Source: Victivallaceae bacterium (GTDB taxonomy: Bacteria; Verrucomicrobiota; Lentisphaeria; Victivallales; Victivallaceae). Taken from it: a DNA stretch of 64,000 bases. Positions within the stretch are counted from its first letter, which is position 1. Every line of letters begins with the position of its first letter. Shown here in pieces: positions 24,922 to 34,536 of the stretch. A program made the position numbers and the translations under genes. The stretch is taken from assembly GCA_024405735.1 (NCBI GenBank), contig JAKSOF010000001.1:108771-172770 (forward strand). The letters are read 5' to 3'. The notes under the pieces are model-generated. The model was not told the origin of the DNA. It was given only the letters and a program-made list of their open reading frames with translations, and ran no database searches.

Positions 24922-27900
24922 TTACTTCATGATCTCGCCGATTTTCTTGTAGAAATTCATCCGGCGCTGAGCATCCGTTTCCGCCTGGGCAAAGAGCGCT
25001 TCGGCTTCCGCGGGCGCCGCCTTGAGCAACTGCTTGTAGCGGTTCTCGCTGCGGATGAAGTCCTGATAGCTCTCGCTCGCTTCCTTGGTTTCCCAGGTGA
25101 AGGGAACTTCATTCGCCGGGTTGTAGCGGTAGAGCGGCCAGTAACCGGAATCCACCGCGCGCTTCTGCTCGACCTGGCTCTTGGACATATTGATGCCGTG
25201 GAGCATGCAGGGCGCGTAGGCGATGATGATGGAGGGGCCGTTGTGCGCTTCCGCTTCGCGGATCGCGGTCAAGGTCTGCTGACGGTTGGCGCCCATCGCG
25301 ATCGACGCGACGTAGACGTTGCCGTAACTCATGCACATAAAGCCGAGGTTCTTCTTGGTCATGCGCTTGCCCGCCGCCGCGAAAAGCGCGACCGCGCCGA
25401 TCGGGGTGGACTTAGAGGACTGACCGCCGGTGTTGGAGTAGACTTCGGTGTCGAGCACGAGGATGTTGACGTTGCGGTTCTGCGCCACAACGTGATCCAA
25501 ACCGCCGTAACCGATGTCGTACGCCCAGCCGTCGCCGCCGATGATCCAGACGGATTTGTCGACGAAGTAGTCCTTGAGTTCGAGCATCTTGCGGGCGATG
25601 TCGAGTTTTTCGCCATCAAGTTTGGTCACCGCGACGGCGAGTTTCTCGCCGATCGCTTTCTGGTTGGCGATCGCCGCATCGTCGGTGTCGCTCCAATGCT
25701 CCAGCGCGTAGCCGAGGAGATTTTTCATCTCGTCGCAGCAACAGCCGAGTTCGAGGAAACGCTCGACGTTGGCTTTGAGCTGCTTACGGGTCGTATCGAC
25801 CGCGACGCGCATACCGAAGCCGTATTCGGCGTTGTCTTCAAAGAGGCTGTTCGCCCACGCGGGACCGCGGCCGTCCTTGTCCTTGCAGTAGGGCAAGGAG
25901 GGGAAGCTGCCGGAGTAGATCGAGCTGCATCCGGTGGCGTTGGCGACGATCATGCGGTTACCGAAAAGCTGGCTGACCATCTTGACGTAGGGAGCCTCGC
26001 CGCAACCGGCGCAGGCGCCGTTGAATTCAAAGTACGGCAGTTTGAAACCGAGACCTTTGATGTTGGCATCGGTGGTGCCGCCCATCACGTTGTCCGGCAA
26101 ATCCATAAAGAATTTGACGTTTTCCTGCTGACCGGCTTTGCGTTCGCCCGCCGCGCTGACCATGCTGATCGCCTTTTCCTTGGCGATACAGGTTTCCACG
26201 CAGACGCCGCAACCGAGGCAGTCGTCGACGAAAACCTGCAAGCGGTACTTGAGGCCGAGTTCCTTCTTGACCGGCGGCTTGGCATCGACCGCCTCAAAGG
26301 AAGCGGGGGCATTCGCCAGATCTTTTTCTTCGATCAGTTTTGCGCGGATCGCGGCGTGCGGACAACTCATCACGCACTGGTTGCACTGAATGCACTTTGC
26401 GGCATCCCAGTGCGGAACTTTCGGCGCGACGCCGCGCTTTTCGAAGCGGGCGGTGCCGGTCGGCATCGAGCCGTCGTAGCTCATCGCGGAAACGGGGACG
26501 CTGTCGCCCTTTTGCGCGAGCACGGGTTCCATCAGTTTCGTGGCGAATTCGCCCATTTCCGCAGTGTACTTGACCGCGGGGACGAAGCATTCGATGCCGT
26601 CGAGCGACGCCGGAACAGCGACTTCGGCAAGACCGTCGAGAGCCTTGTCGACGCAGAGTTTATTCTGATCGACGACTTCCTGACCTTTCTTGGCGAATTT
26701 TTTCTCGATGCCCTTCTTGATGTAACCGATCGCTTCGGCTTCCGGAATGATGCCGGCAAGTTTGAAGAAGCAGGTCTGCATGATCGTCGAGATGTACTTC
26801 GGGCTGCCGACCGAGAGGGCGACCTTGAGCGCGTCGACGACGTAGAATTTGATCTTTTTGTCGACGATCGTCTGCTGCATCTCGCGGGTCAGCGTCGCAA
26901 ACGCCTGATCGGCGGGCGCGCTGGTGTTGAGGAGGAAAGTACCGCCCTGTTTGATGCCGGAGATCATATCGTACATACCGATATAAGCCGGGTTGTGGCA
27001 GGCGACGAAATTCGGCGCGGTGATGAGATATTCACTGGTGATCGGCTGATCGCCGAAACGCAAGTGGCTGATCGTGATGCCGCCGGATTTTTTCGAGTCG
27101 TAGGAGAAATACGCCTGAACGTATTTATTGGTATTGTCGCCGATGATCGCCACGGAGTTCTTGTTGGAACCGACCGTACCGTCGGAGCCGAGGCCCCAGA
27201 AACAGCAGCTGGTCGTGCCCTCGGGCTCGGTGACGATCACTTCGTCCACGGGGATCGAGCGGTGGCTGACATCGTCGGTGATGCCGACGGTGAAGTTGTG
27301 GAAGCAGGCTCCTGCGAGGTGCTTGTAGACCGCGAGCACCATCGACGGGGTGAATTCCTTGCTGGCGAGACCGAAACGGCCGCCGACGACGGTCACGTCC
27401 TTGCCGGCAAGCGCCGCCTTGACATCGAGGTAAAGCGGTTCGCCGAGACAGCCGGGTTCCTTGGTGCGGTCGAGCACCGCGATCTTCTTGACGCTAGCGG
27501 GGATCGCCTTGACAAGCGCATCCGCGGAGAAAGGACGGTAAAGACGGACTTTGACGAGACCGAGTTTCATGCCCTGACGGTTGAGGTGGTTGATCGTTTC
27601 CTCGATCACTTCACAGCCGGAGCCCATCGCGATGATCACGCGGTCGGCATCCGCCGCGCCGACGTAGTCGAAAAGATGCAGCGGACGGCCGGTGAGCGCG
27701 GACACTTTGTCCATATACTTCTGGACGATGCCGGGCAGCGCGTCGTACTGGTTGTTGGTCGTTTCACGGCCCTGGAAGTAGACGTCGGGGTTCTGCGCCG
27801 CCATTTTGGCGTAGGGCGCTTCCGGACGGAGAGCGCGGGCGCGGAAACGCTCGATGTACTTCATATCGACGAGCGTCTTGATGTCCGCGTAGTCGAGCAA

Positions 27901-28452
27901 TTCGATTTTCTGGAATTCATGGCTGGTGCGGAACCCGTCGAAAAACGCGACAAACGGGATCTCGCTTTCGAGCGTCGCCAGATGGGCGACGATCGCCATA
28001 TCGTGCGTTTCCTGGATCGACGCGGCGCTGGTCATCGCGAAACCGGTGGCGCGGCACGCCATCACGTCGGAGTGATCGCCGAAAATCGAGAGCGACTGGG
28101 CGGCGAGCGCACGGGCGGTGACGTGGAAAACGCACGGCAGCATTTCGCCGGCGATCTTGTACATATTAGGGATCATCAGCAGCAAGCCCTGACTGGCGGT
28201 ATAGGTCGTCGTGAGCGCGCCCGCGCTCAAACTGCCGTGAACCGCACCGGCGGCGCCGGCTTCGGACTGCATTTCGGAGATCTCGACCTTCTGGCCGAAC
28301 ATATTGACTTTGCCCTGGCTTGCCCAGGTGTCGGCGTACTCGCCCATCGGCGACGACGGCGTGATCGGGTAGATCGCCGCGACTTCGCTGAAGGCATACG
28401 CTACGTAACTGGCGGCGAAATTGCCGTCAATCGTGCGCATACTTTTTCCCAT
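24922..28452 (-). CDS. nifJ: pyruvate:ferredoxin (flavodoxin) oxidoreductase
   Basis: This single-chain PFOR oxidatively decarboxylates pyruvate to acetyl-CoA, with electrons going to ferredoxin or flavodoxin. It is the mark of an anaerobe. The 1176-aa protein has the full domain set: domain I with IYPITPSSPMGEYAD; CoA and linker domains; a 2[4Fe-4S] ferredoxin domain with CIQCNQCVMSCP and CLGCGVCVETCIAKE; and the TPP domain with CAGCGEAPYVK, GDGWAYDIGYGGLDHV and LDTEVYSNTGGQSSKSTP. The second cluster motif has Ile where Pro is usual. The start at 28452 has AAGGAG upstream. It is flanked by terminators and is probably monocistronic. Confidence 0.97.
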   Translation of the reverse strand: MGKSMRTIDGNFAASYVAYAFSEVAAIYPITPSSPMGEYADTWASQGKVNMFGQKVEISEMQSEAGAAGAVHGSLSAGALTTTYTASQGLLLMIPNMYKIAGEMLPCVFHVTARALAAQSLSIFGDHSDVMACRATGFAMTSAASIQETHDMAIVAHLATLESEIPFVAFFDGFRTSHEFQKIELLDYADIKTLVDMKYIERFRARALRPEAPYAKMAAQNPDVYFQGRETTNNQYDALPGIVQKYMDKVSALTGRPLHLFDYVGAADADRVIIAMGSGCEVIEETINHLNRQGMKLGLVKVRLYRPFSADALVKAIPASVKKIAVLDRTKEPGCLGEPLYLDVKAALAGKDVTVVGGRFGLASKEFTPSMVLAVYKHLAGACFHNFTVGITDDVSHRSIPVDEVIVTEPEGTTSCCFWGLGSDGTVGSNKNSVAIIGDNTNKYVQAYFSYDSKKSGGITISHLRFGDQPITSEYLITAPNFVACHNPAYIGMYDMISGIKQGGTFLLNTSAPADQAFATLTREMQQTIVDKKIKFYVVDALKVALSVGSPKYISTIMQTCFFKLAGIIPEAEAIGYIKKGIEKKFAKKGQEVVDQNKLCVDKALDGLAEVAVPASLDGIECFVPAVKYTAEMGEFATKLMEPVLAQKGDSVPVSAMSYDGSMPTGTARFEKRGVAPKVPHWDAAKCIQCNQCVMSCPHAAIRAKLIEEKDLANAPASFEAVDAKPPVKKELGLKYRLQVFVDDCLGCGVCVETCIAKEKAISMVSAAGERKAGQQENVKFFMDLPDNVMGGTTDANIKGLGFKLPYFEFNGACAGCGEAPYVKMVSQLFGNRMIVANATGCSSIYSGSFPSLPYCKDKDGRGPAWANSLFEDNAEYGFGMRVAVDTTRKQLKANVERFLELGCCCDEMKNLLGYALEHWSDTDDAAIANQKAIGEKLAVAVTKLDGEKLDIARKMLELKDYFVDKSVWIIGGDGWAYDIGYGGLDHVVAQNRNVNILVLDTEVYSNTGGQSSKSTPIGAVALFAAAGKRMTKKNLGFMCMSYGNVYVASIAMGANRQQTLTAIREAEAHNGPSIIIAYAPCMLHGINMSKSQVEQKRAVDSGYWPLYRYNPANEVPFTWETKEASESYQDFIRSENRYKQLLKAAPAEAEALFAQAETDAQRRMNFYKKIGEIMK

Positions 28453-28477
28453 TTGAGTTTCTCCTTGTTTGGGGTGG

Positions 28478-28506
28478 TTGATAAAAAATTGTTACGCAAA
28501 AAGCAA
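28478..28506 (-). promoter_or_regulatory. nifJ: tentative PFOR promoter
   Basis: Minus strand: TTGCTT (28501-28506), 17-bp spacer, TATCAA (28478-28483). The -35 sits in the T-run of the rpsD terminator; the -10 is poor. Confidence 0.4.
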
Positions 28507-28537
28507 AAAAACTCCCGCCTTGTGAAAGAACGGGAGT
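28505..28537 (-). terminator. rpsD: intrinsic terminator of rpsD
   Basis: Stem ACTCCCG / CGGGAGT (28511-28517 and 28531-28537), 13-nt loop, followed on the minus strand by a run of T, 20 bp after the rpsD stop. Confidence 0.9.
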
Positions 28538-28557
28538 TTTCCGGTTTGCATAACGAA

Positions 28558-29163
28558 TTACCGTGCGTAGTATTCGATGACGCTCATGATGTTGAAAAGA
28601 CCGCTGTTGGCCTCGTCGATCTGGGGAGCGCGCACCAAGGTGGCGGTCAGGTGATCGAGATCGACTTCAAGGTACGCGGGCGCCGTGGCGTTGCTCTTTT
28701 TGGCGGTTTCGGCGATCGCGGGGGACTTTTCGGCGTTGATCGAGATCACCTGACCTTCGCGGACGATGTAGCTCGCGCGGTCGATGCGCTTGCCGTCGAC
28801 GAGGATGTGACCGTGATTGACATACTGTTTCGCGGCGAAAATCGTCGGCGCGAAACCGCAGCGGTAGACCAGCGAATCCAGACGCTGCTCAAGACTGCGG
28901 AAAAGTTTTTCGTGAGTCTGACCTTCACCGGCCTTTGCCTTGGCGAAAGCGATCTGAAGCTGTTTTTCGCTGATCGCGTAGTAATTGCGGAGCTTCTGTT
29001 TTTCGAGCAACAAGGTGCCGTAGGTGGAGAGTTTCACGCGTTTGCCTTTGCCGTGCGGTCCGGCGGCGTAGGGCCGCTTCACGCTCGGACAGGTCGGATC
29101 ATTCCACAGACATTTACCAATACGACGACAGAACTTGTGCTTCGCTCGACTTGCGGTTGGCAT
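28558..29163 (-). CDS. rpsD: 30S ribosomal protein S4
   Basis: This is a primary 16S rRNA-binding protein and, in many bacteria, a translational repressor. It is 201 aa from the ATG at 29163; a TTG two codons earlier is in frame but not preferred. It has an N-terminal Cys-containing region (CRRIGKC...TCPSVKRPYAAGPHG), the KLRNYYAISEKQLQ helix, and the S4 RNA-binding domain RLDSLVYRCGFAPTIFAAKQYVNHGHILVDGKRID. It stands alone between its own promoter and terminator, not in the usual alpha operon with rpsM, rpsK, rpoA and rplQ. Confidence 0.96.
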   Translation of the reverse strand: MPTASRAKHKFCRRIGKCLWNDPTCPSVKRPYAAGPHGKGKRVKLSTYGTLLLEKQKLRNYYAISEKQLQIAFAKAKAGEGQTHEKLFRSLEQRLDSLVYRCGFAPTIFAAKQYVNHGHILVDGKRIDRASYIVREGQVISINAEKSPAIAETAKKSNATAPAYLEVDLDHLTATLVRAPQIDEANSGLFNIMSVIEYYAR

Positions 29164-29192
29164 AACCAATCCCTTTCCTTTTAGGTGTTTTT

Positions 29193-29242
29193 ATTACAGT
29201 GTGCCGGGTGTCAAGCCTCTCAATGGGGCCCGGTACACCAGT
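29193..29242 (-). promoter_or_regulatory. rpsD: structured 5' leader of rpsD
   Basis: Minus strand: GTGTACCGGG and CCCGGCACAC form a 10-bp stem with one A-C mismatch, between the transcript start (about 29246) and the ribosome site of rpsD. A role in S4 autoregulation is inference. Confidence 0.5.
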
Positions 29243-29252
29243 TGTGTCTGAT

Positions 29253-29281
29253 AATATATCCCCGGAACGTCTTTTTTGCAA
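29253..29281 (-). promoter_or_regulatory. rpsD: rpsD promoter
   Basis: Minus strand: TTGCAA (29276-29281), 17-bp spacer, TATATT (29253-29258). Confidence 0.75.
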
Positions 29282-29460
29282 ACCAAAATCCACATAAAAC
29301 ATAAAAATAAGGCGCACCTGAAAAATCATTCCTGCGGCGACGTATTTTGCAGACCCCGTTTCCCTTATTAAAAAATACCAGACCGCAACGCGATTTTACA
29401 ATCTTTTTGGATTGATTTTTTCCGAAAGGATGATACAGTAAGGAGAAAACCATATTTTTT

Positions 29461-31557
29461 ATGCGAAGAAAGAGAAAAATGAAAGAAAAGAATTACGATT
29501 TCCGCGCCCGGCACTGGCAATATCACAAACCGGGAATGCGCCAAGGCGACCGCACGGCACACTCCGATGAGGTGGAGATCACTTCCAAATGGCAGATCGG
29601 CTGTCCCGCCGACGCGCCGCAGATCCTTCAGAATGCGGTCAAAGATTTTCAGGATTATTTGTGGGTCAGTATGGAGCTTTCGCTCAAAATCACCCATACC
29701 GACGGTAAAAAGGTGATCTTTATGACGCTCGATCCCGCGCTGGAGCGCGGCTTCGCCTTTGACGCGGAGCCGGAACATCTTGCCGTGACGCTCGCCGACA
29801 AAAAAATGGCGTACCGCGCATTCATTTATCTTGAAGATTCGATGAATCTGGAGGGCGCGCCCGTTTTCACGCTCGGCAAATGTCACCGCAAACCGATCTA
29901 CCGTTACCGCGAAGTGCATTCAGGGTGCGGCATCGACGAATATCCCGATGCGGAACTTGCGGCGACGATCCACGCGGGATACGACGGCATCGTGCTGATG
30001 CTCAAGGGCGCCGATGTTTCGACGACGGGCCCCGTCAACGTCAACGACCTGATCGACCGTGCGGAAAACTTCGGGATCCAGGTCAAAATCTACAATTATC
30101 TGCAGACTTTCGTCCATCCGGACGACGCCGGGGCGGAAAAGGTTTTCGATGCCGCCTACGGCGATCTTTTCCGCCGTTACCCCAAAGTTTCATCGGTGAT
30201 GCTTCTCGGTGAATCGTTGGAGTTCCCGAGCAAGGATCCGCACACGACCGGAAAAAAGTACAACGAATCCATCGTCGACGGCATTCCCGACACGCGCATC
30301 AGTCCGGGATGGTATCCCTGTTACGACTATCCCGCTTACCTTGCCTGTATCGAAAAGGCGATCCACAAGGTCAATCCCGGCATCGACATCATCTACAGTA
30401 TTTACAATTTCGGTCACGCCCCGCTCGACAAACGGTTGGAATTTCTGGAAAAGTTAAACCGGAAAATCGAAGTCAATGTCTGCATCGAAAGTTCCAACGA
30501 TCACCGTATCGAATCCTGGCATACGCCCGTGATGGATTACTCCTGCGTCATCACCCGCCCGAGCGAAGAATTCGACCTCCAGTGCGAAAAAGCGGCACAA
30601 TGCGGTCTCGCACTCTCGGTCAACTGCAATTCCGCCGGAATCGGCTGGGATTTCGGCTGCGTGCCGGTCGTGCCCGCCCCCTTCCGCTGGCTCAAACGCA
30701 ATCTGTTTATGCGCGAAGCCTACTTCAAATGGCACGTCGACGCGCAGTACGCCACGCACCACATGGGCTGGTGGGCAAGCGTCGCCGCCGATCTCGGCAA
30801 ATGGACGTGCTGGGAAAACTACGAGCCGGACTACGAAACGCTGCTGCATAAAATCGCCGTCCGCGATTACGGCAAGGAGGCGGCGCCGCACGTGATGGCG
30901 GCGTGGAAATACTGGAGCGATGCGATGGATCATTACGTCGCCTCCAACGAAGACCAGTACGGTCCCTGGCGCGTCGGTCCCGCCTACCCCTTTATTTTCC
31001 GCCCCAACATCACGCAGACGCTGCTCGGCAAGGAGATCAAATTCCCGACGGCGCCGCACGCGCACTTCGGGTGGCAGATCATCAAGACTTTTTACGAACC
31101 TTTTGAAAACGCGAAACAATCTCCCGGATTTCTCCGTTATCCGGCGGAATTGCGTTCGCTTGAAAAGATGCTCGACCTTTGGGAAAAAGGCTGTGGCGAA
31201 GCGAAAAAAGCCGCCACGACGCCGGAGGGCGAACGCTTTGCCGCGCTCGGACACTTTATCCGCAACTCGATCCTGACGACGATCCACATCAAAAAATGGT
31301 ACTTGCTCAATATGAAACTGCAGACGGCTTCCGGAGCCGACGACGCTTTGAAGCTCCTCGACGAGATCGAAAATCTCGCCAAGACCGAGATCGAAAACGC
31401 GCGCGACACTTTTTCCGCCGTCGAAACCGATTCGCGCATCGGCTGGGAACCGAGTATGGAGTACGTCTGCGACGTGTGGCATCTCGACTGGAAGATCCGT
31501 CAGGTCGAAAGCGCGTTGCGGGAAATCGCAACCTATCGCCAAATGCTTCAACTGTAA
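29461..31557 (+). CDS. large cytoplasmic glycoside-hydrolase-like protein, family not assigned
   Basis: The 698-aa protein has no signal peptide. Residues about 30-140 look like the alpha/beta non-catalytic domain that precedes the barrel in GH20 and GH67 enzymes. About 145-480 reads as a TIM barrel (IYRYREVHSGCGIDEYPD, AGYDGIVLMLKGAD, SVMLLGESLEFPSKDPHTTGK, INVNC-like LALSVNCNSAGIGWDFG). The C-terminal 200 residues are helical. GES and IES glutamates on strand ends are candidate catalytic residues, but this is a guess. The start is uncertain: 29461 follows AAGGAG at some distance, and 29479 is an alternative with a purine-rich lead. The next gene follows after 17 bp, so they are likely co-expressed. 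It may act on uronic- or N-acetylhexosamine-containing oligosaccharides. Confidence 0.55.
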   Translation: MRRKRKMKEKNYDFRARHWQYHKPGMRQGDRTAHSDEVEITSKWQIGCPADAPQILQNAVKDFQDYLWVSMELSLKITHTDGKKVIFMTLDPALERGFAFDAEPEHLAVTLADKKMAYRAFIYLEDSMNLEGAPVFTLGKCHRKPIYRYREVHSGCGIDEYPDAELAATIHAGYDGIVLMLKGADVSTTGPVNVNDLIDRAENFGIQVKIYNYLQTFVHPDDAGAEKVFDAAYGDLFRRYPKVSSVMLLGESLEFPSKDPHTTGKKYNESIVDGIPDTRISPGWYPCYDYPAYLACIEKAIHKVNPGIDIIYSIYNFGHAPLDKRLEFLEKLNRKIEVNVCIESSNDHRIESWHTPVMDYSCVITRPSEEFDLQCEKAAQCGLALSVNCNSAGIGWDFGCVPVVPAPFRWLKRNLFMREAYFKWHVDAQYATHHMGWWASVAADLGKWTCWENYEPDYETLLHKIAVRDYGKEAAPHVMAAWKYWSDAMDHYVASNEDQYGPWRVGPAYPFIFRPNITQTLLGKEIKFPTAPHAHFGWQIIKTFYEPFENAKQSPGFLRYPAELRSLEKMLDLWEKGCGEAKKAATTPEGERFAALGHFIRNSILTTIHIKKWYLLNMKLQTASGADDALKLLDEIENLAKTEIENARDTFSAVETDSRIGWEPSMEYVCDVWHLDWKIRQVESALREIATYRQMLQL

Positions 31558-31574
31558 CGTATTGGCACAATTCC

Positions 31575-34535
31575 ATGCTGAAAAAACTGCTTGCCGATTT
31601 CGCCGCTCCCGGCGTTGAATTCCGCGGTGCGCCTTTCTGGTCGCTCAACGGGAAACTTGACGGATCGCGGATGCGTGAGGAGATCCGTACTTTCCGCGAA
31701 ATGGGCTTCGGCGGATTTTTCTTTCACAGCCGTTCGGGAATGGCGACGCCGTATCTTTCAGAAGAGTGGTTCCATTACGTCAACGTCGCCGCCGACGAAG
31801 CGGAAAAATGCGGTTTGCAGATGTGGATTTACGACGAAGACCGCTGGCCCTCCGGCTCGGCGGGCGGCATCGTGACGCAGGATGCGCGTTACAAGGTGCG
31901 CTATCTCGTCTGCCATACAAGTGATGTTTCCGACGGCACTCCCGTCGTCGGGCGTTTCGCCGCCTCGTTTGACGGGGAAACATTGACTTCCTATCGTTCG
32001 CTCGGGGAAAGAGAAGCGGCAAAGGCAAACGAAACGCTTCTTGTTTTTTGCCTTCACCCCGGAGCCGACGATCCGTGGTTCAACGGATCATGCTACATCG
32101 ACACGCTTAACCCGTTGGCGGTCAATGAATTTGTCAACACGACGCACGAAGCGTACCTCAAACATTGCGGAAAGTATTTCAACTCCGTCGTCCGCGGTTT
32201 TTTCAGCGACGAACCCAATTTCAACAGCTTTCCCGGCGGCAGGACACTGCCCTGGACGGAAAATTTCGCGGAAACGTTTCAAAAAGCCTGTCATTACGAC
32301 ATCCGGTCCGCCCTGCCCGAACTGGTTTTTCCGATAAAAAAAGCGGTCAGCAAGGCGCGACTGGATTTCCGGCGTCACCTCACCGACCGTTTCGACGCGG
32401 CATTCGGCAAAACGGTCGGCGACTGGTGCCAAAAGCACGATCTTGTCTTTACCGGGCATCTGCTCGGCGAAGACACCTTGAGCAAAGCCGCCCGCAACAC
32501 GGGAAGCCCGATGCGCTTTTACCGGGAGATGCAAATGCCCGGCATCGACGTTTTGACGGAGCACGCGCTCGTTTTCAATACGGTAAAGCAATGCGTTTCC
32601 GTCGCCCGGCAACTGGGAATGCCGCGACGGCTTACCGAATGCTACGGTTGCACCGGATGGGATTTTTCCTTTGCCGGATACCGCGCGACCGTTGAATGGC
32701 AGTATGCCCTCGGCATCAACTTCCGCTGTCTGCATCACGCGCATTACACTCTTGAAGGGTTGGGCAAACGCGATTATCCGGCAAGTATTTCCGGACATTC
32801 GCCGTGGGCGAAACAGTTTCGCGCTGTTGAAGACTATTTTGCACGGCTCGGTGCGGTGTTGACCAAAGGAAACGAAGTGACAAAGCTCCTTGTTATTCAC
32901 CCTGCCGAATCGGCATTCAGCCGCATCGTCGGCACAGCGGAAACACTTGAAAATCAAAAACTTACCGACTTGACGAATTTTCTGCTCTCGCATCAGATCG
33001 ATTTCGATTTCGGCGACGAGGAGATCCTTGCGCAAAAGGGGGAAAGTCGCGGCAACACATTGCGTGTCGGCAATGCCGCTTATTTCGCCGTCCTCATCCC
33101 CGAAATGGCGACGCTTCGCGCAACGACGCTTGAAATGCTCCAAAAATTCGTCCGCAACGGAGGAAAAGTCTTTTATTGCGGCGACGCTCCGGAGTATCTC
33201 GACGGGGAAACTTCCTCTCTGCCGCAGGAAGTCTACCGCAACTTTGCGTCGTTTGACGAAAAGGCGCTCATCCTTGCCGTCGCGCCGGATCTTCAACTTA
33301 CGGAAAACGGCGAAGCCGTGACCAGTTGCCTTGCACTGCAAAAAGAGGGAGAAAACTTTTCGACGCTTTACCTTGTCAATACGGGGTGCGCCTTTCCCTC
33401 CGATCCGATGGCGGCGCCGCTCGTCGCAAAACGAACGGTCGGTCATTTGAAAATGCAAGTTCAATGGCGCGTGCCGGAAAACTTCAAACTCTATCAGCTG
33501 GATGCCGAAACAGGCAAGATTTACCGTAAAAACTTCACGCGGCAAAGGGATAAAATCACATTTCCTTGTCCGCTCGGCGCATTGGAAAGCGCGTTGTTTT
33601 TGGCGACGCAAGAGGAGATCACCGCCGCTCTGCCGGAAAAAGTGGATATATCCGCTGCTTTCACCCCCCTGCCCCAGACCGCTGCCGCTGTCACGCTGGA
33701 GGAAGAAAATCTCCTCGTACTTGATCGTTTGCAATGTGTTGCCGACGGCAGAAAAATCGAGGGCGAAACGTACCTGCAAATCGATGCAGAATTGAAAAAA
33801 CTCTGCGGCGTCACCGGAAACATTCAGCCCTGGTGCAAAAAGCAGGAAACGCCCAAGCATACTTTCCAACTTGAAATGCGCTATCGTTTTTCCTGCGAAA
33901 CGCTCCCCGAAAAAGGAATTTTTCTCGTGTTGGAAAATCCGGAACTTTACGAAATCGTACTTAACGGAAATGCCGTCGCGCCGCAAAATTGCGGTTTCTG
34001 GTGCGACCGCGCCATCGTCAAAATCGCGTTGCCGGCGGAATTTTTCCGTCAAGGGAAAAATGAATTACACCTCAAACGCCGTTACGATGAAACGACGCCG
34101 GGCTTGGAATCGCTCTTTCTGCTCGGAAATTTCGGTGTCAAAGAAGATGTTTTGACCGCTCCCGTCAAGCGTTTGAAATACGGCGACTGGACGAAACAGC
34201 AACTGCCCTATTACGCCGGAAACATCGTTTACAAAATCGAACTTCCCGAGGGGACAAAAGCCATCCGCTTCCCCGCCGTCGGCGGCGCCGCCGTGGAAAA
34301 TACGGAAACGGGAGAAATCAAAATGCTTCCTCCCTTTACGATGGAAACTTGCGGCACGACGACGCTCAAAATCAGAATCCTCGGCTCCCGGCGCAACGCT
34401 TTCGGACCTTTTTACCGCAACGATCGTCATCAGCCGATGCGCCGCGGCGCGCCTCAGGACTTTTTCGCGCTGGAGTGCGAAGAAAAACAGCTCGTTCCGG
34501 GCGGGATTTTGCTTCCGCCCGAAATCTGCCGTTAA
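31575..34535 (+). CDS. GH106-like alpha-L-rhamnosidase-related glycosidase
   Basis: The protein is 986 aa from the ATG at 31575; the frame is open further upstream only inside the preceding gene. The start FRGAPFWSLNGKLDGSRMREEIRTFREMGFGGFFFHSR and IYDEDRWPSGSAGGIV are typical of the GH106 and related superfamily (WxWN..., LDExxWPSGxAGG). A barrel is followed by beta-sandwich domains and a C-terminal jelly roll (about 770-930) of GH2 sugar-binding type. There is no signal peptide, so it acts inside the cell on imported oligosaccharides. Its stop lies 1 bp from the stop of the convergent nhaC-like gene. Rhamnosidase activity is inferred from distant family resemblance only. Confidence 0.6.
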   Translation: MLKKLLADFAAPGVEFRGAPFWSLNGKLDGSRMREEIRTFREMGFGGFFFHSRSGMATPYLSEEWFHYVNVAADEAEKCGLQMWIYDEDRWPSGSAGGIVTQDARYKVRYLVCHTSDVSDGTPVVGRFAASFDGETLTSYRSLGEREAAKANETLLVFCLHPGADDPWFNGSCYIDTLNPLAVNEFVNTTHEAYLKHCGKYFNSVVRGFFSDEPNFNSFPGGRTLPWTENFAETFQKACHYDIRSALPELVFPIKKAVSKARLDFRRHLTDRFDAAFGKTVGDWCQKHDLVFTGHLLGEDTLSKAARNTGSPMRFYREMQMPGIDVLTEHALVFNTVKQCVSVARQLGMPRRLTECYGCTGWDFSFAGYRATVEWQYALGINFRCLHHAHYTLEGLGKRDYPASISGHSPWAKQFRAVEDYFARLGAVLTKGNEVTKLLVIHPAESAFSRIVGTAETLENQKLTDLTNFLLSHQIDFDFGDEEILAQKGESRGNTLRVGNAAYFAVLIPEMATLRATTLEMLQKFVRNGGKVFYCGDAPEYLDGETSSLPQEVYRNFASFDEKALILAVAPDLQLTENGEAVTSCLALQKEGENFSTLYLVNTGCAFPSDPMAAPLVAKRTVGHLKMQVQWRVPENFKLYQLDAETGKIYRKNFTRQRDKITFPCPLGALESALFLATQEEITAALPEKVDISAAFTPLPQTAAAVTLEEENLLVLDRLQCVADGRKIEGETYLQIDAELKKLCGVTGNIQPWCKKQETPKHTFQLEMRYRFSCETLPEKGIFLVLENPELYEIVLNGNAVAPQNCGFWCDRAIVKIALPAEFFRQGKNELHLKRRYDETTPGLESLFLLGNFGVKEDVLTAPVKRLKYGDWTKQQLPYYAGNIVYKIELPEGTKAIRFPAVGGAAVENTETGEIKMLPPFTMETCGTTTLKIRILGSRRNAFGPFYRNDRHQPMRRGAPQDFFALECEEKQLVPGGILLPPEICR

Positions 34536-34536
34536 G

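Noticed and set aside
25198..29184. 1328-codon open frame on the plus strand opposite PFOR and rpsD
   Set aside because: It is exactly antisense to two certain genes, has highly biased Arg/Asp/Val-rich composition and no domain. It is a shadow of the GC-rich codon usage of the minus-strand genes.
31563..31578. TGGCAC-N-like box resembling a sigma-54 -24/-12 promoter before the GH106-like gene
   Set aside because: The -12 part (ATGC instead of TTGC) is off-consensus and overlaps the start codon, so it cannot be that gene's promoter.
32088..34052. 654-codon minus-strand frame opposite the GH106-like gene
   Set aside because: Shadow frame; the plus-strand protein shows clear family motifs over the same bases.
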